DNA from: Streptomyces sp. RPT161
Lineage (GTDB): Bacteria > Actinomycetota > Actinomycetes > Streptomycetales > Streptomycetaceae
Length of the DNA stretch: 64,000 nt
Assembly: GCF_027533845.1 (NCBI RefSeq)
Contig: NZ_JAPZVN010000014.1
Span: 62,001-126,000, forward strand
Direction of reading: 5' to 3'
Below, piece by piece: positions 52,404 through 60,627 of this stretch. Each line of letters begins with the position of its first letter. The first letter of the stretch is position 1. Below the pieces are notes generated by a model. The model saw only the letters and a program-made list of their open reading frames with translations. It ran no database searches and was not told the DNA's origin. A program made the position numbers and the translations under genes.

Positions 52404-53522
52404 ATGAGAGTCGTCATCGTCGGCGCCGGGGCACTCGGCACCATGCACGCCTGGCACGCGGTCGCCCGCGGGCACGAAGTCGTCCACATCGAGCGGGAGC
52501 GCGACGCGCGCGGTGCCTCGGTGCGCAACTTCGGGCTCGTCTGGGTCGGCGGCCGGGCAACCGGAGCGGAGCTGGAGACCGCGCTGCGGGCGCGCGAACT
52601 GTGGCAGGAGATCGGCGCCCGGGTACCCGGCGTCGGCTTCCGGCCCAACGGCTCGCTGACCGCCGTGCGCACCGAGGCCGAACGCGCCGTGGCCGACGAG
52701 GTGCTGTCCCGCTCCGACGCGGACGTGCGCGGCCTGAAGTGGCTGGACGCCGCCGAGACCCGGGCGCTCAACCCGGCGCTGCGCGGCGAACTGCTCGGCG
52801 CCCTGTGGTGCGAGCGGGACGCCGCGGTGGAGCCCCGGCTCACCCAGCGCGCGCTGCGCGAACACCTCACCGCCTCCGGCCGCTACACCTTCCTGGGCGG
52901 CCGGGAGGTCCGCGAGGTCGGCCCCGAGAAGGTCGTCGACGACCACGGCCAGGCCCATCACGCCGACGCCGTCGTACTGTGCACCGGCGCCTGGCTGTCC
53001 GGTCTGGTGCGGGAGCTGGCCCCCGAACTGCCGGTCCGCAAGGTGCGGTTGCAGATGATGCAGACCGATCCGCTGGGCGAACCGCTCACCACCTCGGTCG
53101 CCGACGCGGACAGCTTCCGCTACTACCCGGCGTACGCGGGCGGCGCGCTGGACGCGCTGAACGACGGACAGCCGCAGGCGGACACCGCCGCCGAGCACCG
53201 GATGCAACTGCTCATGGTGCAGCGCCTGGACGGCGGACTGACCATCGGGGACACCCACGAGTACGCCGAACCGTTCGGCTTCGACGTGGTCGAGGAGCCG
53301 TACGAGCACCTGAGCGACGTCGCCGAGGCGCTGCTCGGCCGCCCGTTGCCGCGCATCCGGCACCGCTGGGCCGGGGTGTACGCGCAGTGCGTGGACACCG
53401 CGCGGGTGGTGCACCGCGAGCAGGTGGCGGACGGGGTCTGGCTGGTCACCGGCCCCGGCGGGCGCGGCATGACCTGCTCGCCCGCGATCGGCGAGGCGAC
53501 CGCGAACGAGCTGGGCTGGTAA
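52404..53522 (+). CDS. pbfC: FAD-dependent oxidoreductase of phosphonate clusters (TIGR03364/PbfC type)
   Basis: 372 residues. DAO fold with dinucleotide motif VVIVGAGALGTMHAWHAVARGHEVVHIERE, then SVRNFGLVWVGGR, LCTGAWLSGLVREL, TIGDTHEYAEPF and TGPGGRGMTCSPAIGEATANEL. The TIGR03364 family is found in phosphonate gene clusters. PbfC-type members oxidatively deaminate (N-methyl-)2-aminoethylphosphonate to phosphonoacetaldehyde. No PhnW transaminase is present here, so this enzyme would supply the aldehyde to the next gene. The substrate is inferred from family and context. Confidence 0.85.
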   Translation: MRVVIVGAGALGTMHAWHAVARGHEVVHIERERDARGASVRNFGLVWVGGRATGAELETALRARELWQEIGARVPGVGFRPNGSLTAVRTEAERAVADEVLSRSDADVRGLKWLDAAETRALNPALRGELLGALWCERDAAVEPRLTQRALREHLTASGRYTFLGGREVREVGPEKVVDDHGQAHHADAVVLCTGAWLSGLVRELAPELPVRKVRLQMMQTDPLGEPLTTSVADADSFRYYPAYAGGALDALNDGQPQADTAAEHRMQLLMVQRLDGGLTIGDTHEYAEPFGFDVVEEPYEHLSDVAEALLGRPLPRIRHRWAGVYAQCVDTARVVHREQVADGVWLVTGPGGRGMTCSPAIGEATANELGW

Positions 53523-53539
53523 GGAAGTTGGTAAGGGAA

Positions 53540-54211
53540 ATGACGGAAATGCCGGAACGCGATATCAAACTGATCGTCCTGGACATGGCGGGTACCACCG
53601 TCGCCGACGGCGGCCTGGTCGAGCAGGCCTTCACCCGGGCCGCCGAACGGCTGGGCGTGGAGCCGGACCTGGAGTACGTCCGGGCCACCATGGGCGAGTC
53701 GAAGATCTCCGTCTTCCGCGCCCTGTTCGGTGACGAGGACTTCGCCCAGCGCGCCAACACCGAGTTCGAGCGGGCCTACGGCGAACTGGTCGACGGCGGC
53801 AGGGTCACCGCGCTGCCCGGCGCGGCCGAGGCCATCGCCGAACTGCGCGCCGAGGGCCGCAAGGTCGTGCTGACCACCGGGTTCGCCCGGGTCACCCAGG
53901 ACGCCATCCTGGACGCACTCGGCTGGCGGGACATCGCCGACCTCACCCTCTGCCCGGCGGACGCCGGCCGCGGACGCCCGTACCCGGACATGGTGCTCAC
54001 CGCGCTGCTGCGCACCGGCACCGACGACGTACGGCGTATCGCGGTCGCCGGGGACACCTCGTACGACATGCTCACCGGCGTCCGCTCCGGCGCCGGGATC
54101 GTGGCGGGCGTGCTCACCGGTGCGCACGACGAGCCGCGGCTGGCCGCCGCCGGTGCCACGCACGTCATCGGGTCGGTCGCTGAACTTCCCGCGCTGGTAC
54201 GGGAGTTCTGA
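53540..54211 (+). CDS. Phosphonatase-like HAD hydrolase (PhnX-like)
   Basis: 223 residues. HAD motifs: LIVLDMAGTTVADGG (nucleophile DxAGTT as in PhnX), TTGF, and AGDTSYDMLTGVRSGAG. The Lys of MGESKISVFRAL aligns with the Schiff-base Lys of phosphonatase (MGxxKIxxVRAL), so C-P bond cleavage of phosphonoacetaldehyde looks possible. Family members are called phosphonatase-like and not all act on phosphonates. ATG 53540, 17 nt after the FAD gene stop. Confidence 0.85.
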   Translation: MTEMPERDIKLIVLDMAGTTVADGGLVEQAFTRAAERLGVEPDLEYVRATMGESKISVFRALFGDEDFAQRANTEFERAYGELVDGGRVTALPGAAEAIAELRAEGRKVVLTTGFARVTQDAILDALGWRDIADLTLCPADAGRGRPYPDMVLTALLRTGTDDVRRIAVAGDTSYDMLTGVRSGAGIVAGVLTGAHDEPRLAAAGATHVIGSVAELPALVREF

Positions 54212-54212
54212 G

Positions 54213-55259
54213 ATGGGCATCCGGTTCGACTCGGTCACCGTCCGGTACGGGGACAACACCGTCCTTGACTCCCTCGACCTGACCGTGGAACCCGGCGAAG
54301 TCATGGCACTGCTCGGCCCCTCGGGGTCGGGCAAGACCACCGCGCTGCGGGCCGTCGCCGGGTTCGTCACCCCGGCGTCCGGGCGGGTGCTGATCGGTGG
54401 CCGCGATGTCACCGCGCTGCCCCCGTACCGGCGCGGCATCGGCATGGTGGTCCAGCAGTACGCGCTCTTTCCGCACCTGCGGGTGGAACAGAACGTCGCC
54501 TTCGGCCTGAAGGCGCGGAAGGTGCCTCGCGCACGGATCACGGAGCGCGTCACCGAGGCGCTGCGGATGACCGGCATGGAGGGCTACGCCCGCCGGTATC
54601 CGCGGGAGCTGTCCGGCGGCCAGCAGCAACGGGTGGCGATCGCCCGCGCGCTGGCCATCCGGCCCGAGGTGCTGCTGCTGGACGAACCGCTGTCCGCGCT
54701 GGACGCGCAGCTGCGCTCCGGGATGCTCGCCGAACTCGCCAGGTTGCACCGAGAGTTGCCGGATGTCTCCATCCTCTACGTCACCCACGACCAGATCGAG
54801 GCGCTGACCCTCGCCGACCGGATCGCGGTCATGGACCGGGCGCGGCTGCGGGACTGCGGCACCCCGCAGGACCTCTACCGCAGGCCGCGCACCGAGTTCA
54901 CCGCCTCCTTCGTCGGCAACGCCAATCTGCTGCCGGTCACGGTGGACGGTGGCGCGGTCCGCTTCGGCGCCACGGAACTGAAGGTTCCGGTGGACGGTGT
55001 GGCGCCGGGCGCGACCGCGACACTGTGTGTACGGCCGCACCTGGTCGGCCTGGGGGAGGGGCCCAACGCGCTGCGCGGCACGGTCGCCGAGGTGCAGTGG
55101 CGGGGTGCCACCCACCGGGTGCTGGTGGACGTGGACGGCCACCAGATCAAGGCGGACGTAAGGGAGTTGCGCACCCCGCCCGCGCTCGGCGAGCCGGTGT
55201 CCGTGCACTTCGCGGCCGAGGACGCGGTGCTGCTGGCGGCGGGGGTGGCCGATGGCTAG
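54213..55259 (+). CDS. 2-aminoethylphosphonate-type ABC transporter ATP-binding protein (PhnT-like)
   Basis: 348 residues. Walker A GPSGSGKTTA, signature LSGGQQQRVAIARAL, Walker B LLLDEPLSALD, and a C-terminal TOBE-type domain (GNANLLPVTVDGG, ATLCVRPHLVGLGEG). It begins one base after the phosphonatase-like gene stop, so it belongs to the same operon. The order ATPase-permease-permease-binding protein resembles the PhnTUVS system. Confidence 0.9.
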   Translation: MGIRFDSVTVRYGDNTVLDSLDLTVEPGEVMALLGPSGSGKTTALRAVAGFVTPASGRVLIGGRDVTALPPYRRGIGMVVQQYALFPHLRVEQNVAFGLKARKVPRARITERVTEALRMTGMEGYARRYPRELSGGQQQRVAIARALAIRPEVLLLDEPLSALDAQLRSGMLAELARLHRELPDVSILYVTHDQIEALTLADRIAVMDRARLRDCGTPQDLYRRPRTEFTASFVGNANLLPVTVDGGAVRFGATELKVPVDGVAPGATATLCVRPHLVGLGEGPNALRGTVAEVQWRGATHRVLVDVDGHQIKADVRELRTPPALGEPVSVHFAAEDAVLLAAGVADG

Positions 55260-56121
55260 CCTCGCCCTCGCCGCCCCGCGGCGGGTTCCCCGCTGGCTGT
55301 GGGCGGTGCCGCCGCTGGCCGGGCTCGGACTGGTCTTCCTCTATCCGATGGCCCTGGTGGTGTGGCAGTCGGTCTCGCCGGACAGCGGCGGCCACGACCT
55401 GTCGGGGTACGGCACGGTGCTGTCCTCCGCCGGATTCCGCACCGCGCTGCTCAACACCGTGTGGATCGCGGCCGGTTCGACGCTCGGCTGCCTGGTGCTG
55501 GGCTTCGTCCTGGCCCTGGTGATCGCCTTCGTGCCGTTCCCCGGCGGCCGGGTGCTCAGCCGGTTCATCGACATCTTCCTGGCCTTCCCGTCCTTCCTGA
55601 TCACACTGGCGCTGCTGTTCCTCTACGGGACGGTCGGCATCGTCAACGGCATCTGGACCGACGCCACCGGCGCCGCGCAGGGGCCGCTGGACTTCCTGCA
55701 CACCCCGTGGGGCGTGCTGCTCGCCGAGGTCACCTACTTCACGCCGTTCGTGATGCGGCCACTGCTGGCCGCCTTCTCGCAGCTGGATACCGCCCAGATC
55801 GAGGCGGCGGCCTCGCTGGGCGCCCGGGCGCCGCGCATCGTACGGCAGGTGATCTGGCCGGAGGCACTGCCGTCACTGGCCGCGGGCGGCTCCCTGGTGC
55901 TGGTGATGTGCCTCAACGAGTTCGGAATCATCCTGTTCACCGGCGCCAAGGGCGTCACCACGCTGCCGATGCTCGTCTACAGCAAGGCGATCCTGGACGG
56001 TGACTACCCGGGGGCGTGTGTGGTCGCGGTGGTCAACATCGCGCTGTCGGTGGCGCTGTACGGCCTGTACCGGGTGGTCCTGGCCCGTGGCACTGGAGGT
56101 GCCCGTCGTGCTGGTGCATAG
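55252..56121 (+). CDS. 2-aminoethylphosphonate-type ABC transporter permease 1 (PhnU-like)
   Basis: 289 residues, six helices, with the EAA loop QIEAAASLGARAPRIVRQVIWPEALPSLAAGGSL. It overlaps the ATPase gene by 8 nt. The loop LTLYGTVGI/NGIWTDATGAAQGPLDFLHTPWGVLLAEVTYFTPFVMRPLLAAF is typical of the PhnU/iron-type permease group. It forms the importer with permease 2. Confidence 0.87.
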   Translation: MASLALAAPRRVPRWLWAVPPLAGLGLVFLYPMALVVWQSVSPDSGGHDLSGYGTVLSSAGFRTALLNTVWIAAGSTLGCLVLGFVLALVIAFVPFPGGRVLSRFIDIFLAFPSFLITLALLFLYGTVGIVNGIWTDATGAAQGPLDFLHTPWGVLLAEVTYFTPFVMRPLLAAFSQLDTAQIEAAASLGARAPRIVRQVIWPEALPSLAAGGSLVLVMCLNEFGIILFTGAKGVTTLPMLVYSKAILDGDYPGACVVAVVNIALSVALYGLYRVVLARGTGGARRAGA

Positions 56122-56905
56122 CCGAGGCGGCCGATGGGCCGTGTGGACCGTGTTCTTCGCCCTGTTCCTGCCGGTGTTCGCGCTGCCGTTCCTGGTCATC
56201 CTGGTGGCGTCCTTCGCCAGCGGCTGGAGCGGTGCCTTCCCCTCCGGGATGACGCTCGGCCACTACCAGGAGATCGCCCACGGCGACTCCCCGCACGCGC
56301 TGGTCACCAGCCTGGTCACCGCGCTGGTGGCCAGCCTGGCCGCGCTGGCCGTCGGCACGTGGGCGGCGCTCGCCGCGCAGGCGCTGCGGCGGCGCGGACG
56401 GCGGGTGATGGACGCGCTGTTCATGCTGCCGGTCGCGGTGCCGTCGGTGGTGGTCGGGCTGTCCCTGCTGGTGGCGTTCTCCAAGCCGCCGCTGCTGCTC
56501 AACGGCACCCCGGCCATCGTGATCGTGGCGCACACGGTGCTGGTGACGGCCTTCGCCTACCAGTCGGTCGGCGCCGCCCTCGCCCGCCTCGACCCGGCGT
56601 ACGAGCAGAGCGCGGCGAGCCTTGGCGCGCGGCCGTCCTACGTGCTGTGGCGGGTGAAGCTGCCGCTGCTGCTGCCGTCGCTGACCGCCGCCGCCGCACT
56701 GTGCTTCGCCCTGTCCATGGGCGAGTTGAGCGCCACGATGATGCTCTATCCGCCGAACTGGGTGCCGCTTCCGGTGAGTGTCTTCGGCGCCACCGACCGC
56801 GGCGCCCTCTTCTCAGGGGCGGCGCTGGCGGTGGTTCTCATGGCCGCGACGCTGGCCGTCCTCCTCGCGGTCTCCCGCATCCGCACCAAAGCCACCTACC
56901 GGTAG
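56108..56905 (+). CDS. 2-aminoethylphosphonate-type ABC transporter permease 2 (PhnV-like)
   Basis: 265 residues, six helices, EAA loop YEQSAASLGARPSYVLWRVKLPLLLPSLTAAAAL. GTG at 56108 is chosen because GGAGG lies eight nt upstream; it overlaps permease 1 by 14 nt. The longer open frame from 56000 lacks hydrophobic sequence and is Arg/Trp-rich, so it is not the true N-terminus. Confidence 0.85.
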   Translation: MLVHSRGGRWAVWTVFFALFLPVFALPFLVILVASFASGWSGAFPSGMTLGHYQEIAHGDSPHALVTSLVTALVASLAALAVGTWAALAAQALRRRGRRVMDALFMLPVAVPSVVVGLSLLVAFSKPPLLLNGTPAIVIVAHTVLVTAFAYQSVGAALARLDPAYEQSAASLGARPSYVLWRVKLPLLLPSLTAAAALCFALSMGELSATMMLYPPNWVPLPVSVFGATDRGALFSGAALAVVLMAATLAVLLAVSRIRTKATYR

Positions 56906-56958
56906 CGGTGGGTGGGTTCACCGGGGGGCAAGCCCCCAGACCCCCAAAGGAGTTCCCC

Positions 56959-58029
56959 ATGTCCGCCACGTCCGCCTTCTCCGTCAGAAGCGTCACCGCC
57001 GCCGTCGCCGTGCTCACCCTCGGCGCCTCCCTCACCGGCTGCGCCGGGTCCTCGTCCGGCGGCGGGCAGCAGATCACCGTCTACAGCGCCGACGGACTGA
57101 AGTCCGAGACCGGGGACGGCTTCTACGACAAGGTCTTCAAGGACTTCCAGTCCCAGACCGGCATCAAGGTCAACTACGTCGAGGGCGGCTCCGGGGAGAT
57201 GGTGCAGCGCCTGATCCGTGAGCGCTCCAACACCCAGGCGGACGTGGTGGTCACGCTGCCGCCGTTCATCCAACAGGCCGAGCAGAAGGGGCTGTTGGCC
57301 AAGTACGCTCCGGCGGGTTCCGACCAGGTCTCGGACATCGACAAGGACGCGAACGGCGAGTGGACCTCCATCGTCAACAACTACCTGTGCTTCATCTACA
57401 ACAAGAAGCAGCTGCCGCAGCCCCCGAAGACCTGGAACGACCTGCTGGACGCCAAGTTCAAGGGCAAGCTCCAGTACTCCACGCCGGGTGTCGCGGGTGA
57501 CGGTACGGCCGTGCTGGTCAAGGCGCTCCACGACTTCCGCGGCCAGCCGGCGGCCATGGCGTTCCTGAAGAAGCTCCAGGCCAACAACGTCGGCCCGTCG
57601 AAGTCCACCGGCGCGCTGGCGTCCAAGGTCGACAAGGGCGAGCTGCTGGTCGCCAACGGTGACGTGCAGATGAACTTCGCGGACATGAAGTCCATGCCCA
57701 ACCAGGGCATCTTCTTCCCGGCCGGGAACGACGGCGGCCAGCCGAGCACCTTCGCCCTGCCGTACGCGGCGGGCCTGGTGAAGAACGCGCCGCACAGCGA
57801 GAACGCCAAGAAGTTCCTGGACTTCCTGCTGTCCAAGCAGGTCCAGCAGGAGGTCTCCTCGATCGGCGGTGGCTTCTCGTCGCGCACCGATGTGGACGCA
57901 ACGGACAAGAACGCCGATGCGCTCAAGCAGATCATGTCGGGCGTCCAGGTCTTCCAGCCGGACTGGAACCAGGTGAACAGCCAGTTGGACAGCTACGTCA
58001 GTGCCTGGCAGGCCGCCACCGGCAGCTAG
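56959..58029 (+). CDS. 2-aminoethylphosphonate-type ABC transporter substrate-binding lipoprotein (PhnS-like)
   Basis: 356 residues. Lipobox LTGC at about residue 28, then a type II periplasmic-binding fold (ITVYSADGLKSETGDGFYDKVFKDFQSQTGIKVNYVEGGSGEMVQRLIRERSNTQADVVVTLPPFIQQAEQKGLL). The ferric/2-AEP group starts with such VYSAxG strands. ATG at 56959 is preceded by AAAGGAG. Downstream, 58030-58076 can fold into an imperfect GC hairpin. Confidence 0.87.
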   Translation: MSATSAFSVRSVTAAVAVLTLGASLTGCAGSSSGGGQQITVYSADGLKSETGDGFYDKVFKDFQSQTGIKVNYVEGGSGEMVQRLIRERSNTQADVVVTLPPFIQQAEQKGLLAKYAPAGSDQVSDIDKDANGEWTSIVNNYLCFIYNKKQLPQPPKTWNDLLDAKFKGKLQYSTPGVAGDGTAVLVKALHDFRGQPAAMAFLKKLQANNVGPSKSTGALASKVDKGELLVANGDVQMNFADMKSMPNQGIFFPAGNDGGQPSTFALPYAAGLVKNAPHSENAKKFLDFLLSKQVQQEVSSIGGGFSSRTDVDATDKNADALKQIMSGVQVFQPDWNQVNSQLDSYVSAWQAATGS

Positions 58030-58107
58030 GCTCGGAGGGGACCGGGGCAGCGCGTTCGAGGCGCCGCCCCGATCCCGAGCCGTTCCATCCGTGAAGGAGT
58101 CGTCCCC

Positions 58108-58887
58108 GTGGCAGAGCGCAAGCCGATCGAATCCTGGCTCACCGACATGGACGGCGTGCTCATCCACGAGGGCATCCCGCTCCCCGGGGCGGACGAGTTC
58201 ATCAAACGGCTGCGGGAGTCCGGCAAGCCGTTCCTCGTGCTGACCAACAACTCCATCTACACCCCGCGCGACCTGCACGCCCGGCTGTCCCGGATGGGCC
58301 TGCTGGTGCCGGTGGAGAACATCTGGACCTCGGCGCTGGCCACCGCCAAGTTCCTCGACGACCAGCGGCCCTGCGGCACCGCCTACGTGATCGGCGAGGC
58401 GGGGCTGACCACGGCACTGCACGACATCGGCTACATCCTGTCCGACGCCGAGCCGGACTACGTGGTACTGGGGGAGACCCGCACCTACAGCTTTGAGGCG
58501 CTGACCAAGGCCATCCGCCTGATCGACGCGGGCGCCCGCTTCATCGCCACCAACCCCGACGAGGTCGGGCCCTCCGCCGAGGGCGCGCTGCCCGCCACCG
58601 GCTCGGTCGCCGCCCTGATCACCAAGGCCACCGGCAAGGAACCGTACTTCGTCGGCAAGCCCAACCCCCTGATGATGCGCGCGGGCCTGAACGCCATCGG
58701 CGCCCACTCCGAGACCTCCGCCATGATCGGCGACCGCATGGACACGGACGTCCGCGCGGGCATCGAGGCGGGCATGGAGACCTTCCTGGTCCTCTCCGGC
58801 CTGACCCAACCCGATGACGTGGAACGCCATCCCTTCCGCCCGTCCCGGGTGGTGAACTCGATCGCGGACCTGGTCGAGTTGGTCTGA
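58108..58887 (+). CDS. HAD-IIA family phosphatase (NagD-like), end of phosphonate cluster
   Basis: 259 residues. SWLTDMDGVLIHEG (nucleophile DxDG), LTNNSIYTPRDLHARL, GKPNPLMMRAGLNAIG and IGDRMDTDVRAGIEAGMETFLVLSGL are the HAD-IIA motifs. Such enzymes dephosphorylate small phosphoesters such as 4-nitrophenyl phosphate, UMP or glycerol 3-phosphate. It may remove phosphate from a downstream intermediate, but cluster membership is only positional. GTG with AAGGAG upstream. Confidence 0.87.
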   Translation: MAERKPIESWLTDMDGVLIHEGIPLPGADEFIKRLRESGKPFLVLTNNSIYTPRDLHARLSRMGLLVPVENIWTSALATAKFLDDQRPCGTAYVIGEAGLTTALHDIGYILSDAEPDYVVLGETRTYSFEALTKAIRLIDAGARFIATNPDEVGPSAEGALPATGSVAALITKATGKEPYFVGKPNPLMMRAGLNAIGAHSETSAMIGDRMDTDVRAGIEAGMETFLVLSGLTQPDDVERHPFRPSRVVNSIADLVELV

Positions 58888-58972
58888 CACGAGTGACCCT
58901 GGCTGCCCGTAGTCTCCCGTTCGCCCGCGCGGCCGGCGGCCCGCTCCCCTCAGGTCCGCCGGCCGGCGGCCC

Positions 58973-59500
58973 TCACCCTTGGGCGCTTGGACTGCGGGAG
59001 GTGTCCGGTGCGGCCGGGTGAGGTTCGGGGGAGTCCGCCGACCGGGGCAGCGGCGTCCGGAAGCGGACCAGCACCGCACCGTCCAGCGCGTGATGCACCT
59101 GCACGCCGTCCACGTGCCCGGCCAGCTCATGGCACAGCTCCGCCGTGACATGCGAGGGAGGCGCGTGCAACGCGGCGGTGGCGGGGGCGTCGGGCGGCTG
59201 GTCGTAACCGTAGTCGGTGACCGAGACCGTGCAGCGGTTGTCGTCCATGCCGAGCGTGACGCGATATCGCCGGGCGTACCCGTAGTCCAGGACATAGCGG
59301 CAGGCGAGGGCGGTCGCCTCGGCGATCTGCGCGCACGGCACGTCATGGGTGCCGATGGTGGTGAGCGCGGCGTGCGTCATGCGCTCCGCGAGGGCGTCAC
59401 TGCCGTTGGCACGCGCCAGCGAGAACGTACAGCAGACATCCAACGTCGAGCGTCTGGGGTCGGACAGCGGAAGGCGTGCGGAAGCAGTGCCCTTCACCAT
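58973..59500 (-). CDS. HATPase-like regulatory protein (anti-sigma-factor-kinase-like)
   Basis: 175 residues. The region CAQIAEATALACRYVLDYGYARRYRVTLGMDDNRCTVSVTDYGYD resembles the N-box and beta sheet of RsbW-like HATPase domains. The typical EALTNA/GxGxG signatures are not evident, so the ATP site looks degraded. It sits near GAF-ANTAR and PP2C genes, a signalling context. ATG 59500 with no strong ribosome-binding site. Confidence 0.6.
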   Translation of the reverse strand: MVKGTASARLPLSDPRRSTLDVCCTFSLARANGSDALAERMTHAALTTIGTHDVPCAQIAEATALACRYVLDYGYARRYRVTLGMDDNRCTVSVTDYGYDQPPDAPATAALHAPPSHVTAELCHELAGHVDGVQVHHALDGAVLVRFRTPLPRSADSPEPHPAAPDTSRSPSAQG

Positions 59501-59775
59501 GGCTGGACCACGTCCTGCGTCGTCGGGGGTATGCGGCTTGGCTCGGATGCGGTGGCGACACGGTGGCCGGGGTCCTGGGCCACACACATACCCTAGAACA
59601 GGCCAACGCCCAACGGGTAGAGCGAGTTGACGCCAAGTCAAAACACGGGCACGTACCGCGACGGTTGCCTGGTGCGGGTGCGCGACGGAAGGCCGCCGTC
59701 CGGCCGTACCGGCCGAACGACCGGTTTCGCGATTCGTCGCAAATCGCGCTGTGGTGAGGGGTCGTGCGGTCTGCC

Positions 59776-60513
59776 TCAGTTGTCCCGCAGAGCTTCAGAA
59801 TCCAGGGATTTGTCCACTATCCGGCGGGCCAGTTCGGACAGTCGCAGCCGATGGGTGCGCGCATGGCGGCGCATGGCGCTGAACGCGGCGTCCATGTCCA
59901 CCCCCCACCGTTCGGCGAGCATCCCCTTGGCCTGCTCCACCGCGACCCTGCTGTCCAGCGCCGACTGCAACTGGCTGGCGAGCAACTCGCTGCGATTGAT
60001 GGCCCGTTGCCGCAGCATCCCGATCGTGGCGGCGTCCGCGAGCGCCTGGGCCAGCGCCACATCGCCGTGCGGCACCCCCGGCTCGGTACGGAACAGTTGC
60101 AGCGCCCCGATCCCCGTCTCCCGTAGCCGCAGCGGCACCGCGTAGGTGCCGAACACCCCGCGGCCGACCGCCCGTTCGGCGAACAGCGGCCACCGCGCCC
60201 CGTCCGTGGCCAGGTCCACCGGTCCGACCAGCGCCGCCGTGCGGAAGCAGTCCAGCGCGGGGCCGCCGTCCCGCTGGAGGTCGAGCAGTCCGGCCGCCTC
60301 GCGGACGGCGACGGTGCGCAACTTGCCGTAGCCGTCGGCCAGTAGCAGCCCGGCGCCCGACGCGTCGAGGAACTCCAGGCACCGACTGGCCAGCAGGCGC
60401 AGGAGCGCCGTCTCCTCGAAGCCGTCCACCAGGGTGTCGGCAAGCTCGACAAACGTCTCCGCTAACCGCTGCTCCCTCGGGCGTTCCGCCGGGTCCCTGG
60501 GGATCGTGCTCAT
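59776..60513 (-). CDS. GAF and ANTAR domain protein
   Basis: 245 residues. GAF domain (LLRLLASRCLEFLDASGAGLLLADGYGKLRTVAVREAAGLLDLQ, FGTYAVPLRLRETGIGALQLFR) then a C-terminal ANTAR RNA-binding domain (QLQSALDSRVAVEQAKGMLAERWGVDMDAAFSAMRRHARTHRLRLSELARRIVD). ANTAR proteins bind paired hairpins to block termination. Its RNA target is unknown. ATG 60513. Confidence 0.9.
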   Translation of the reverse strand: MSTIPRDPAERPREQRLAETFVELADTLVDGFEETALLRLLASRCLEFLDASGAGLLLADGYGKLRTVAVREAAGLLDLQRDGGPALDCFRTAALVGPVDLATDGARWPLFAERAVGRGVFGTYAVPLRLRETGIGALQLFRTEPGVPHGDVALAQALADAATIGMLRQRAINRSELLASQLQSALDSRVAVEQAKGMLAERWGVDMDAAFSAMRRHARTHRLRLSELARRIVDKSLDSEALRDN

Positions 60514-60627
60514 GACACCACTCACATCCGCTTGCCGCGCGGCCCTGGAGGGCGCCGGAATTCTGCCGGAATAGTAGCCGCGCCCGGCGCCGGGGGAGCC
60601 CGACGGTCGCGGCGGAACCCGGAGCCG

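Noticed and set aside
58030-58107. Terminator after the phosphonate-binding lipoprotein gene
   Set aside because: The hairpin is imperfect and lacks a T tract, and the HAD gene with its own ribosome-binding site follows closely. It may be an mRNA-stabilising stem but was not called.
56896-59346. Minus-strand open frame of 816 codons
   Set aside because: It is antisense to the phosphonate-binding lipoprotein and HAD-IIA genes, which have clear motifs and good start sites.
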